NCBI GenBank assembly: GCA_963714795.1
Contig: CAVQPS010000006.1
Span: 186,001 to 250,000 of the forward strand
DNA from: DATIXJ01 sp963714795
Lineage (GTDB): Bacteria; Bacteroidota; Ignavibacteria; UBA10030; SZUA-254
Direction: 5' to 3'
DNA length: 64,000 nucleotides
Shown: in pieces, positions 8,315 to 16,456 of the stretch
How positions within the stretch are numbered: position 1 is the stretch's first letter
Layout: every line of letters begins with the position of its first letter
Program-made: the position numbers and the translations under genes
The notes under the pieces: model-generated
Told to the model about the DNA's origin: nothing
The model's input: only the letters and a program-made list of their open reading frames with translations
Databases searched by the model: none

Positions 8315-8568
8315 AGACGGGTAAATGTAAATTGACTTTCCAACAATATTTTATTACATTCTCGTATGCTTGCCGTGGGATTTATAACTTGCGATTTTAA
8401 GGGATGATATGTTACGTAAGAAATATTTTTGAAAACCCGTCAATGAAGCGGCAAGCCCGGATGGCTGAACAATTTCGTTGACGGGATTTGTGCTTTAGTA
8501 GAAAAAGTAAAGAAAATGTGCTGTCGTTACATACATAGTTGATGTTAAAGACGCAATGCGTGATTAAA
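8315..8568 (+). promoter_or_regulatory. repeated promoter plus structured leader element, copy 2
   Basis: Second copy of the 5804-6027 element. The promoter-like TTGACT (8332-8337) and TACATT (8355-8360) keep the 17-bp spacing. The leader hairpin arms CCCGTCAA (8436-8443) and TTGACGGG (8478-8485) pair perfectly here. Similarity runs to about 8568 and stops where the inverted repeat at 8571 begins. The lipoprotein gene starts at 8609. Confidence 0.55.
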
Positions 8569-8570
8569 AA

Positions 8571-8592
8571 GTTAGGCGCCAGCAGCCACAAG
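8571..8592 (+). repeat. left terminal inverted repeat of a 1.1-kb unit
   Basis: The 22 bp beginning GTTAGGCGCCAGCAG are the inverse of 9651-9672 with one mismatch. Together they bracket the lipoprotein gene exactly. Confidence 0.7.
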
Positions 8593-8608
8593 GATAATTA
8601 ACCATATA

Positions 8609-9548
8609 ATGAATAATAGAAATATTGGATTCTTTTTGTTTTTGCTTTCAGGTCTTTGGCTCGTTGGGTGCGAAAATATTGATGGCCTTGAAAATAACGT
8701 ACACTGGGTACAATCAACTGAAAGGGTTTTCTTTTTGAAGGAAGACAGTTCTTCAATAACATCGCTTTATTCCATCAATCTCGATGGCACAGAAATTAGA
8801 AAACTCGCTGATGGCCCCATCGAATATTATTTGCTTTCGCCGGATGGTAAAAAAATAGCCTTCCATTATAGGAATAACAGATGTGGAATAGTCGAATTAA
8901 ATACGGGCAATAAACTTCAAATTAATTCTACGTGCAAGGACATTGATTGGGATCCAACATCTACAAAATTGTCCCTCACGAAGGGCGACCATACCTTTAG
9001 TGTCTATAACCTCTTAAATGATTCGATGACAGAGATCATAAAGATTTCGGATGTCTTGGTTGGTCCTCGTTGGTCAAAGAGTGGCAAAACTATTTACGTT
9101 TAACACCCTTTTCTCGCAGGAATATTTCGAAGTTCGGCTTGACACAAAAATACCGGTAAAGATTGGATCTTCATCTCCACTGCCTGTCAGCGGAGCTGAT
9201 AGCACTTACAAAAAGAATTGGAGTCATTTTGTTGATTTATCAAATATGCATTTCAATCAATGCAGTCTACATGCAGCATCAGTTTGGGAAAAGAAATCTC
9301 CCACGGGCAAATACTTACTTTCAAACAAAGAAGGATCATTAGTTCTATCAGGAGCTGAGAGTACAAGTAGTGCGACGATCATGAAACATACCGGCTATTA
9401 CAATCCCGACTTCGGGCATCCGGGCATTACTAACCCTATTTGGACTAAAGGTGAAAGATACGTCCTTGCAGTATTTGACAACCGTATAATTGTGGCTGAC
9501 CTTTCTCTCCAAAAGGTCTGGTATACTGACAACAGGCGAATCTCCTAA
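8609..9548 (+). CDS. TolB-like beta-propeller lipoprotein, frameshifted
   Basis: Two frames (8609-9103 and the frame ending at 9548) form one ~312-residue protein if a base is dropped near the TTT at 9099-9101. The N-terminus is a lipoprotein signal with cysteine in LWLVGC near residue 21. Propeller-type repeats follow (SINLDGTEIRKLADG, LSPDGKKIAF, GPRWSKSGKTIYV), as in WD40-like/TolB PD40 proteins. It lies alone between inverted repeats, behind the repeated promoter/leader element. The ligand is unknown. The frameshift may be an error or a sign of decay in an accessory gene. Confidence 0.6.
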
Positions 9549-9650
9549 GGCCTATCTCCACTAACTGATAATCCCGCAGACCCTCCCGATGAACCTATGT
9601 ATTATTTGATTTATGAAATGATTATCGACACTCAATTATTTAAGACAACA

Positions 9651-9672
9651 CTTGTGGCTGCCGGCGCCTAAC
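9651..9672 (-). repeat. right terminal inverted repeat of a 1.1-kb unit
   Basis: Ends in GGCGCCTAAC and mirrors 8571-8592 in 21 of 22 positions. It begins about 100 bp after the lipoprotein stop codon. Confidence 0.7.
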
Positions 9673-9829
9673 AAGCAAAATAACGTCGCTGGACAATAAA
9701 GCCGATGAAGATAAATCCTTTCTCAATACTTTTGCTCACTGAAATAGAGGTTCGTATGATTCGCAAAAGTATTGCGTTATTTTTCGAAGACGTTATTTCT
9801 CCATTCCATAACAACTAGTACCGTCCAGC
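9673..9829. repeat. nested imperfect inverted repeats
   Basis: Three sets of arms nest here: GCTGGAC (9688-9694) with GTCCAGC (9823-9829); AAATAACGTC (about 9678-9687) with GACGTTATTT (about 9789-9798); CAATACTTTTGC (9724-9735) with GCAAAAGTATTG (9763-9774). The segment could fold into a long cruciform just outside the right inverted repeat. The rest of the gene-free stretch 9549-9986 shows no recognisable gene. Confidence 0.5.
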
Positions 9830-9986
9830 TTCACTAGAATTTTTTCCGTCAAACTCCCTTTTTCCATGAAGCAATTCGATATCTAAGACTGACCCATCGC
9901 GATGAATGATAAGTCTTGCGCATTTCTTGATTTTGAACCCCGAATTATGTACGTTGTGTCCGAATTTGTGAGAAGAATCGGAGACG

Positions 9987-11441
9987 ATGGTGAATACTTC
10001 AATACTGAAAAAGTTGAGAGAGATTGTCGGAGTCGAAAACGTTCTCGATTCTCACGAATCACGCATTGTCTATTCGTACGATGCCGCCGCAATGAAACCG
10101 CAAATGCCTGCCGCTGCGGTTCGCCCTTCATCCGCTGAACAAATTTCCCAGATTATCCGGCTTGCCAATCAGGAACATTTCCCGGTTGTCCCGCGTGGCT
10201 CGGGAACGGGATTGAGCGGCGGCGCTCTGCCGATGGAAGATTCTATCGTCCTTCTGACAAATCATTGGAACCGCATTTTAGAAATCGACGAAGAAAATTT
10301 AACCGTCACGGTCGAGCCGGGAGTGATCACGGCAAACCTTCATCAGGCAGTTGAGAAGTTAGGTTTTCTTTATCCGCCCGATCCCGGCAGTTCGAGCATT
10401 TGCACCATCGGCGGAAATGTCGCGGAAAATGCCGGCGGATTGCGCGGCTTGAAATACGGCGTCACGAAAAATTATGTGCTCGGTTTGGAAGTCGTTCTTC
10501 CGACCGGAGAAATTCTGTACACCGGCGGCAAATCGGTGAAGGATGTCGCTGGATACGATCTCAAAAGTATTCTGGTCGGATCGGAAGGAACGCTCGGCGT
10601 TCTTACGAAAATTTTATTGAAGATGGTTCCGAAACCGGAAACATACAAGACGATGCTCGCATCGTATGCGTCGATGGATGATGCGGCGAAAACGATTTCT
10701 GCAATCATCGCGGCAAAAATCACTCCGGCGATGCTGGAGTTTATCGACAATACGTCGATCCGCTGCATCGAAGATTACGCGCATCTCGGTTTGCCGGTCG
10801 ATGCCGAGGCAATCGTCTTAATCGAAGTCGACGGAAGAAAGCCTGTCGTCGAAGAAGATGCGGCGTTGATCGCCGATATTTGCCGGAAATTTCATGCAAC
10901 ATCAGTTACAGTTGCGCAGACTGAACAGGAATCGATTAAACTGAAAGCTGCGCGGCGTTCGGCATTTACGTCGCTTGCGCGTGTTAAACCGACGACAATT
11001 ATGGAAGATGTCGCCGTCCCGCGTGCCGATCTTGCCCGACTGGTTGCTCGCATCGCCGAGATCGGCAAAAAAAATGATGTGATGATCGGGAATTTTGGTC
11101 ATGCCGGCGACGGCAATCTTCATCCGAATTATCTTACCAACGAGCGCGATCCGGTGGAATTTGCGCGTGCAGAGAAAACCGTTTTCGAAGTGGAAGAAAC
11201 CGCCATCGAGATGGGCGGAACGATCACCGGTGAGCATGGCGTCGGATTGTACAAGAAGCGATTGCTGGAAAAAATGGTCGGCTCTCCGTCGATTGTGATG
11301 ATGCAAACGCTCAAGCGGATGATGGATCCGAATAATATTCTCAACCCCGGCAAAGTATTTGATTTAAAACCGAAATGTGAAGGACCGTTACCACGAGATC
11401 GCGAGCAGATCAAGAAGTTTGAAGATGTCGCTTGGATATGA
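9987..11441 (+). CDS. glcD: glycolate/2-hydroxyacid oxidase FAD subunit GlcD
   Basis: A 484-residue FAD-linked dehydrogenase of the GlcD/D-lactate dehydrogenase family. The FAD_binding_4 domain covers about residues 35-180, with PRGSGTGLSGGALP and CTIGGNVAENAGG as flavin-contacting loops; FAD-oxidase_C fills the rest, with the conserved NFGHAGDGNLHPN near residue 370 and GTITGEHGVG near 410. It oxidises glycolate or a similar 2-hydroxy acid and passes electrons to the iron-sulfur subunit GlcF, encoded 750 bp downstream. The ATG at 9987 follows a CGGAGA. The exact substrate among glycolate and D-lactate is not decided by sequence. Confidence 0.9.
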   Translation: MVNTSILKKLREIVGVENVLDSHESRIVYSYDAAAMKPQMPAAAVRPSSAEQISQIIRLANQEHFPVVPRGSGTGLSGGALPMEDSIVLLTNHWNRILEIDEENLTVTVEPGVITANLHQAVEKLGFLYPPDPGSSSICTIGGNVAENAGGLRGLKYGVTKNYVLGLEVVLPTGEILYTGGKSVKDVAGYDLKSILVGSEGTLGVLTKILLKMVPKPETYKTMLASYASMDDAAKTISAIIAAKITPAMLEFIDNTSIRCIEDYAHLGLPVDAEAIVLIEVDGRKPVVEEDAALIADICRKFHATSVTVAQTEQESIKLKAARRSAFTSLARVKPTTIMEDVAVPRADLARLVARIAEIGKKNDVMIGNFGHAGDGNLHPNYLTNERDPVEFARAEKTVFEVEETAIEMGGTITGEHGVGLYKKRLLEKMVGSPSIVMMQTLKRMMDPNNILNPGKVFDLKPKCEGPLPRDREQIKKFEDVAWI

Positions 11442-11455
11442 AAACAAGGAAAAAA

Positions 11456-11490
11456 TAAAAAGTAAAAAGTAAAAAGTAAAAAGTAAAAAA
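11456..11490 (+). repeat. heptanucleotide tandem repeat (TAAAAAG)
   Basis: About five perfect or near-perfect TAAAAAG units lie between glcD and the esterase, followed by a T-rich stretch. Such short tandem arrays are prone to copy-number change. No Shine-Dalgarno is visible before the esterase start. Confidence 0.8.
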
Positions 11491-11546
11491 GGAAGAAACA
11501 AAGCCATCGTTTTTTTATTTTTGAATTTTTAATTTTGAATTGATTT

Positions 11547-12201
11547 ATGAATAAAATCAAATCAACACTCATCCATAAAATCGTCGAGCCGCGAAGGAAA
11601 ATTGCGGAAAAGCATCCCACACTTATTTTGTTGCACGGAAGAGGCGCAAATGAGGATGATCTTCTCGGACTTGCGGAATATCTCGACGAACGGCTCTTCG
11701 TCATCAGCGCGCGGGCACCGTTTTCATTTTCGTTTGGCGGCGGGTACACTTGGTACGAAATTCTCGACGTCGGCAAACCGGAACCGAAGATGTTCGATGA
11801 AAGTTACGCGAAACTGCTCCAATTTTTTGAGGATATTAAGAAAAATTATCCGGTCGATCCTCGAAGAGTGTATTTCGGCGGATTCAGCATGGGGACGATC
11901 ATGTCGTACTCCGTCGCCCTGACACATCCGGAATCGGTTGCCGGCGTCGCAGCGAACAGCGGATTGATCACCGAAGGGACATCACTTCAATATCAATGGC
12001 AGGCGATCAAAGGGAAACCGTTTTTCGTCGCGCACGGAAAATACGATCCGATCATTCCCGTTTCGTTCGCGCAGCGCGCAAAAGAATTATCTGGAAAAAG
12101 CGCACGCGCATGTCACGTACCGGGAATACGACATGCAGCATCAGATCGGCGAAGAAAGTCTGAACGACTGGATGAAGTGGATGACCGACCAGCTCGGATG
12201 A
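11547..12201 (+). CDS. phospholipase/carboxylesterase-like alpha/beta hydrolase, frameshifted
   Basis: A ~217-residue alpha/beta hydrolase of the Abhydrolase_2 (YpfH-like) esterase family. LLHGRGANEDDL is the oxyanion loop, GGFSMG holds the nucleophile Ser, HGKYDPIIP the Asp, and YDMQHQIGEE in the alternate frame the catalytic His. The frame must shift by removing one A from the run at 12080-12083, after which it ends in TGA at 12199-12201, overlapping the glcF start by four bases. Without that correction the two genes appear as one 641-residue fusion. It sits between glcD and glcF, so cotranscription is likely. Substrate is unknown. Confidence 0.75.
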
Positions 12202-13472
12202 ATTCTTTAGCTCATATCGATGAGGTTCTGAGTCATTGCATCCATTGCGGCATGTGTTTGCCCGTGTGTCCTACCTACGCGATCACGCAACAGGAAGAAT
12301 CGTCGCCCCGCGGCAGAATCCGTTTGATGCGCTCGTTGCACGACGGAAGCTTGACCATGAGCGAACGGTTCACGGACGAAATGTATTTTTGTCTCGATTG
12401 TCAGGCGTGCCAGACTGCCTGTCCGGCGGGAGTACAATACGGATCTCTTGTCGAAGATGCACGTGAAAAAATCGCAGATCAGCATCGGGAGCCATTCTCA
12501 CTTCGATTGCTGAAGAAATTTTTTTTAAGAGGAATTCTTTCCACTCCGAATCGGACAAAATTATTCGGTCGAATATTGCGATGGTACGATCGTATCGGAT
12601 TCCGCCGCGCAATCGACGAGACGGGAATATTAGGAATATTTTCGGAACGACTCAAAGAAAAACACCGGCTCCTGCCGAATGTCCGCGGAGAATTTTTTGA
12701 TGACACAGCGCCAGAATTCATTCTGGCGCAAACTCGGAAACGTGGCCGCGTTGCATTTCTTTCCGGATGCATCATGAATATCGCTTTTGCCGATGTGCAT
12801 CGTGATGCAGTTGAAGTTCTGACGGCGTGCGGATTTGATGTCATCATTCCAAAACGACAAGTGTGCTGCGGTTCGCTTCACGGTCATAACGGCGATCTGT
12901 CGATGGCAAAAAACCTTGCCAAACAAAATATCGATATTTTTCTTCAATATGATTTTGATGCATTGGTCATTGATTCGGCTGGATGCGGAGCTTTTCTTAA
13001 AGAATATGGTACACTGCTTGCCGATGATACCGCTTATGCCGCTCGGGCAAAGATATTATCTGACAAAACAAAAGACATTACAGAATTTCTTTCTGAAGTC
13101 GGAATTATTCGAACATTATCCCCACTCGATGTTCGTGTAACGTATCACGAAGCGTGTCATCTCGTTCACACACAAAAGATCAGTCGGCAGCCGCGTGATA
13201 TCATCAAACAAATTCCGGGAGTGACATTTGTCGAATTGCCGGAATCGACATGGTGTTGCGGCAGCGCGGGCATCTATAATATTCTCCGGTTCGATGATTC
13301 GATGAAAATGCTCGAACGCAAAATGAATAACATCGCATCGACGAAGGCCGAAGTCGTACTTACCGGAAATCCAGGATGCCATCTTCAATTGGAATGTGGA
13401 ATCAGGCAATCCGGATTGAAAATGAAAGTCATGCATCCGGTTTCACTTCTCAAAAAGGCACTTTCCGTGTAG
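12198..13472 (+). CDS. glcF: glycolate oxidase iron-sulfur subunit GlcF
   Basis: A 424-residue iron-sulfur protein. Two ferredoxin-type [4Fe-4S] sites lie at the N-terminus (CIHCGMCLPVCPTY near residues 14-27 and CLDCQACQTACPAG near 65-78). Two CCG domains follow with their paired cysteines (VCCGSLHG and WCCGSAGIYN). It accepts electrons from GlcD. The start at ATG 12198 overlaps the esterase stop and gives the usual family length. A short palindrome at 12708-12729 lies within the coding region between the Fe-S and CCG parts. Confidence 0.9.
   Translation: MNSLAHIDEVLSHCIHCGMCLPVCPTYAITQQEESSPRGRIRLMRSLHDGSLTMSERFTDEMYFCLDCQACQTACPAGVQYGSLVEDAREKIADQHREPFSLRLLKKFFLRGILSTPNRTKLFGRILRWYDRIGFRRAIDETGILGIFSERLKEKHRLLPNVRGEFFDDTAPEFILAQTRKRGRVAFLSGCIMNIAFADVHRDAVEVLTACGFDVIIPKRQVCCGSLHGHNGDLSMAKNLAKQNIDIFLQYDFDALVIDSAGCGAFLKEYGTLLADDTAYAARAKILSDKTKDITEFLSEVGIIRTLSPLDVRVTYHEACHLVHTQKISRQPRDIIKQIPGVTFVELPESTWCCGSAGIYNILRFDDSMKMLERKMNNIASTKAEVVLTGNPGCHLQLECGIRQSGLKMKVMHPVSLLKKALSV
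12708..12729. repeat. palindrome inside glcF
   Basis: Ten-base arms GCGCCAGAAT and ATTCTGGCGC with a two-base centre lie in frame in glcF and encode a short Ala/Pro/Glu/Phe-rich linker. The arms share CGCCAGAA/TTCTGGCG with the palindrome at 33031-33052. Confidence 0.7.
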
Positions 13473-13496
13473 TTTGTGCGCTTCAACGCACGATTC

Positions 13497-13525
13497 TTGA
13501 TAGTCTCCTTCATTCGCAGTATATT
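13497..13525 (+). promoter_or_regulatory. promoter of the OmpA-like gene
   Basis: TTGATA (13497-13502) and TATATT (13520-13525) are separated by 17 bp. The start codon is about 35 bp downstream with a strong AAAGGAG between. Confidence 0.7.
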
Positions 13526-13560
13526 TGCACGAATTAATTATCAATTAAAGGAGTTTGAAT

Positions 13561-15060
13561 ATGGTTGGTCGGTTATTTAGTTTGCTGGTTATTCTGGTTG
13601 CATTATGTTTGAATACCTACGCGCAGGATGTTGTACGCAATCAGCTCTTCGGCAATGCCGACGATGCGGTGCGGCAGGCAAAAGAACGGAATGCCGATTT
13701 TTATGCTCAGAAATTATTTACAAAAGGATCGGAATATTACCGCGATGCCGATGAAAAATACCGGAGTGGCGGCAATCTCGACGACATTCGCGAGAAGTTG
13801 AAACAGGCGACCGATGCATTTACAAAAGCTTCAGAAATCGGCAAGCAGGCCGCGTTGATATTCAGCCGCGTTGTGGTCGCAAAGTCGGATGCCAACAGTG
13901 CTGGCGCATCGAATTATTCCGTCGAGTTGTGGAAGAACGGCGAAGAGAAATTCAAAGAAGCCGCACAGAAATTCGAAGACGGTAATGTCGAGGATGCGAA
14001 GAAAACCGGCAGTGAATCTGAAACGGCGTACCGTTCTGCAGAACTTGAAGCGATCAAGGCGAATTTCCTTTCGCCGGCGCGAACATTACTGCAACGGGCA
14101 GATGAAATCCATGTCGGAGATAACGCACCGAAGACATTGCAGAAAGCAAAAATGCTTTCGGCACGCGTCGATTCTATTCTCAAACAGAACCGGTATAACA
14201 CCGATGATGCACGTCAGGTTGCCCAGCAAGCGAAGTATGAAGCATCGCATGCAATTTATCTTCATCAAACCATACAGGGAATGAAAGAGGAAGATAAATC
14301 GTATGAAGACGCCATACTTACGTGCGAAATGCATTTCGAACGCGTCGCGAAAGTGTTGGGAGTTCAGCCGCGGTTCGATGTCGGATTTAACGGTCCCGTT
14401 ACCGATATGATTGCCGCGGTTAAAGCGAAAGATTCAAAAATTCAGAAGGACGAAGATTCGATCCGTCAGCTTACGGAATACGGACGACAAAAAGACAACG
14501 AGATCGATAATCTTCATCAGCAAATTGCAGCGATGGAGACGCGGCTCGGTTCATTAACGGAAAACGAAAAGGCGTTGCAAAAAGTCGGTGAGGATTTACA
14601 GCAACAGCTTATCATCAAACAACAGCGGGAGGAAACAGTCAGGCAGGTCGCCGCGACGTTTACACCGGAGGAAGGAAATTTGCTTCGTGACGGTGATGAT
14701 ATTGTCCTTCGGTTGTATGGTTTGTCGTTTGCTTCCGGGAAAAGTGAAATTGAAAGCGAATATTACCCGTTGCTGACACGGGTGCAGGATGCAATCAAGA
14801 AATTTCCGAATTCTAAAGTGACGATCGAAGGGCACACCGATTCGCAGGGAAGTGTTGAATCGAATCAAACGCTCTCCGAAAACCGTGCGAAAGCCGTCGC
14901 GGAATATTTGATGGCAAACATGGGCGTTGCTTTGCCGATTAACTCGCAGGGTTACGGCGACAGTCGACCGGTTGCGAGCAACGAAACTCCCGAAGGCAGA
15001 GCCAAAAACCGCCGCATCGATGTGGTGATCACGCCTGAGTGGGCGAAGACAGGAAAATAA
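13561..15060 (+). CDS. OmpA-family peptidoglycan-binding protein with coiled coil
   Basis: A 499-residue exported protein. A signal peptide (about residues 1-21, ending near TYA) is followed by a long helical region of TPR-like or coiled-coil character rich in Ala/Lys/Glu, a predicted coiled coil around residues 290-360, and a C-terminal OmpA domain with TIEGHTDSQGS and the peptidoglycan-binding NRAKAVAEYL and NRRIDVVI. It probably tethers the outer membrane to the wall. ATG 13561 has AAAGGAG seven bases upstream and is preferred over the in-frame TTG at 13555. It has its own promoter. Confidence 0.88.
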   Translation: MVGRLFSLLVILVALCLNTYAQDVVRNQLFGNADDAVRQAKERNADFYAQKLFTKGSEYYRDADEKYRSGGNLDDIREKLKQATDAFTKASEIGKQAALIFSRVVVAKSDANSAGASNYSVELWKNGEEKFKEAAQKFEDGNVEDAKKTGSESETAYRSAELEAIKANFLSPARTLLQRADEIHVGDNAPKTLQKAKMLSARVDSILKQNRYNTDDARQVAQQAKYEASHAIYLHQTIQGMKEEDKSYEDAILTCEMHFERVAKVLGVQPRFDVGFNGPVTDMIAAVKAKDSKIQKDEDSIRQLTEYGRQKDNEIDNLHQQIAAMETRLGSLTENEKALQKVGEDLQQQLIIKQQREETVRQVAATFTPEEGNLLRDGDDIVLRLYGLSFASGKSEIESEYYPLLTRVQDAIKKFPNSKVTIEGHTDSQGSVESNQTLSENRAKAVAEYLMANMGVALPINSQGYGDSRPVASNETPEGRAKNRRIDVVITPEWAKTGK

Positions 15061-15124
15061 GTCGTGTCTCTGTTTCAAAACAAACCTCACCTATCATCAG
15101 AGTTGTCCAATAAGTTCTTAAATT

Positions 15125-15246
15125 GTCTTTGCGAGGATCCCGCTCGAAGAGCGGGAGACGAAGTCACGAAGTGACCCCCTTGGGGCAATCTCACAATTCG
15201 ATTATGAAAATGCACTTTCAGATTGCTTCGCTCCGCTCGCAATGAC
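15125..15246. repeat. intergenic REP-like palindrome (GTCTTTGCGAG type)
   Basis: Begins GTCTTTGCGAGG and ends CTCGCAATGAC. It contains internal stems CCCGCTC/GAGCGGG and GTCAC/GTGAC, plus inverted GCAATCTCA and AGATTGC. A shorter relative lies at 18194-18228. Confidence 0.7.
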
Positions 15247-15288
15247 TTTTTGGACAACCCCAATGTTATGGCAACCCAGCGAGAAGCA

Positions 15289-15705
15289 ATGACACCAAAG
15301 AAAAAGCCGCCATTTAGTTTTATCATCGATTATCTCGCCCACAAAGAACCGGTTGTCAAGCCGATGTTCGGGTGTCATGCAATTTACATCGGACGGAAAA
15401 TTGTATTGATGCTTCGGAAACGGTCGACACACCGAACGGTAAATGGAATTTGGATTGCGACCGGCAAAGAGCATCATGAAAGACTTAAAAAACTTCTGCC
15501 GTCGATGAAGTCGATAGATGTTTTGGGAAATGGAGAAACCAACTGGCAAATGATTCCGGAGCGGGCAAAGGATTTTGAATCTTCTGCCTTAATTCTCTGT
15601 GAACTTATTGACAAGGGAGATCCGAGCGTTGGGAAAATTCCGAAGGTGAGAGCATCCAAGAAACGAAGTGCGACTCACTTCCTGCGAAAGAATTCACTTT
15701 CATAA
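15289..15705 (+). CDS. TfoX-like N-terminal-domain protein
   Basis: A 138-residue soluble protein; KPMFGCHAIYIGRKIVLML resembles the TfoX N-terminal fold, found in competence regulators and in many small proteins of unknown role. ATG 15289 with GAGAAG upstream is preferred; an in-frame ATG at 15268 is possible. The last twelve or so residues are encoded by a REP-like half-site (15668-15685), so the natural C-terminus has probably been altered by that repeat. Functional assignment is weak. Confidence 0.55.
   Translation: MTPKKKPPFSFIIDYLAHKEPVVKPMFGCHAIYIGRKIVLMLRKRSTHRTVNGIWIATGKEHHERLKKLLPSMKSIDVLGNGETNWQMIPERAKDFESSALILCELIDKGDPSVGKIPKVRASKKRSATHFLRKNSLS
15668..15701 (+). repeat. solitary RAYT-type REP half-site
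   Basis: GTGCGACTCACTTCC matches the left arm of the palindromes at 3643 and 4305 with one change, but the right arm is degenerate. It overlaps the 3' end of the TfoX-like gene. Confidence 0.6.
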
Positions 15706-15710
15706 TGACC

Positions 15711-15795
15711 GTGTCATTCCCGAATGCTTCAATCGGGAATCCAGTAAATCGCATAATCTGAGTAATGGACTCCCGATTAATACGTTCGGGAGTGA
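15711..15795. repeat. two short hairpin repeats
   Basis: ATTCCCGA/TCGGGAAT (about 15714-15738) resembles the repeat after aroF. ACTCCCG/CGGGAGT (about 15768-15793) follows. A T6 and a G7 run lie just downstream. Confidence 0.6.
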
Positions 15796-15814
15796 CAGGT
15801 GGTTTTTTGGGGGG

Positions 15815-15960
15815 GCGTCGGGTGTTATGCTGAAGGCATCACTTTGTGACCACCCGACGCAGACCTTGTAACGCTCGGCCGGTGTCAGGTCCCAACGTTG
15901 TCCGAGTGTTGTACACTCGGACAATTAATGTGTCCGACAGTGCAACTTTCGGATAACAGA
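15815..15960 (+). repeat. multi-hairpin intergenic repeat, copy C
   Basis: Starts with the stem CGTCGGGTG/CACCCGACG (15816-15859), then TTGTCCGAGTG/CACTCGGACAA (15898-15924), then TCCGACAG/TTTCGGA. By eye it differs from copy D (16457-16602) at about eight or nine of ~146 positions. Copies C and D are direct repeats around one small gene. Confidence 0.85.
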
Positions 15961-16059
15961 GGGTTTGAACCCTTCGCAAGTTTGACTAGTAAAAAGACTT
16001 GACACCAGAAGGAAACTATAAAGCAAACACAAAAAATTTACTAAGAAGGTTCCATACAA

Positions 16060-16446
16060 ATGCATCAGATTGTTTGGCATGCTATAATCGCAATGTCCAT
16101 TTTTTTTGCAATAATGCTTTGCTTTGCTTTTTTTGCCGGCCGATACCTTATGATTTACAAGGTTGACAAAGAGAAGATTCTAATAAAACTTTTTTGGGTT
16201 ATTCCATATTTTAAAATTTCAATAGGAAATATTGATTGGTTGGAGGTCGTGTCGGTTTGGGATGCAACTGTTCGAACGTTCGGTGGTTTATACGCTCAAC
16301 CTCATCTTGTTAGTACGCTTGGGACTTCTTGTGTGGTGTTGATTAGAAAGAAGCGAGGTCTTTTTAAATATGCTGTTTTAACGCCCCGAGATCCCGGTCA
16401 ATTTGTAGAGGAGGTAACTAAATTGATTAAGGGCGATTCAACATAA
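16060..16446 (+). CDS. small membrane protein with PH-like domain
   Basis: A 128-residue protein with one N-terminal transmembrane helix (about residues 8-30) and a soluble domain resembling bacterial PH domains: a strand-rich stretch around ILIKLFW, a central WLEVVSVWD and a terminal VLTPRDPGQFVEEV helix. AAGAAGG precedes the ATG by about 11 bases. It is the only gene between repeat copies C and D, so it looks like an accessory insertion. Function is unknown. Confidence 0.6.
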   Translation: MHQIVWHAIIAMSIFFAIMLCFAFFAGRYLMIYKVDKEKILIKLFWVIPYFKISIGNIDWLEVVSVWDATVRTFGGLYAQPHLVSTLGTSCVVLIRKKRGLFKYAVLTPRDPGQFVEEVTKLIKGDST

Positions 16447-16456
16447 TTTTAGGTGC

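Noticed and set aside
8117..8335. Short open frame between the DUF3825-like fragment and the lipoprotein
   Set aside because: It is entirely repeat sequence (copy B and the start of the second leader element).
8400..8500. Twister or hammerhead ribozyme in the repeated leader element
   Set aside because: The interior AAGCCCGGAT recalls twister sequences, but the required conserved strands and cleavage-site context could not be matched.
8571..9829. A genuine integron gene cassette with attC
   Set aside because: GTTAGGC and GCCTAAC cores fit, but no complete attC with both core pairs could be built and no integrase is in the window. Kept only as a finding on inverted repeats.
11547..13472. A single 641-residue esterase-GlcF fusion protein
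   Set aside because: The esterase family ending continues in another frame and terminates at 12201, overlapping a good glcF ATG at 12198. The fusion depends on one extra A at 12080-12083.
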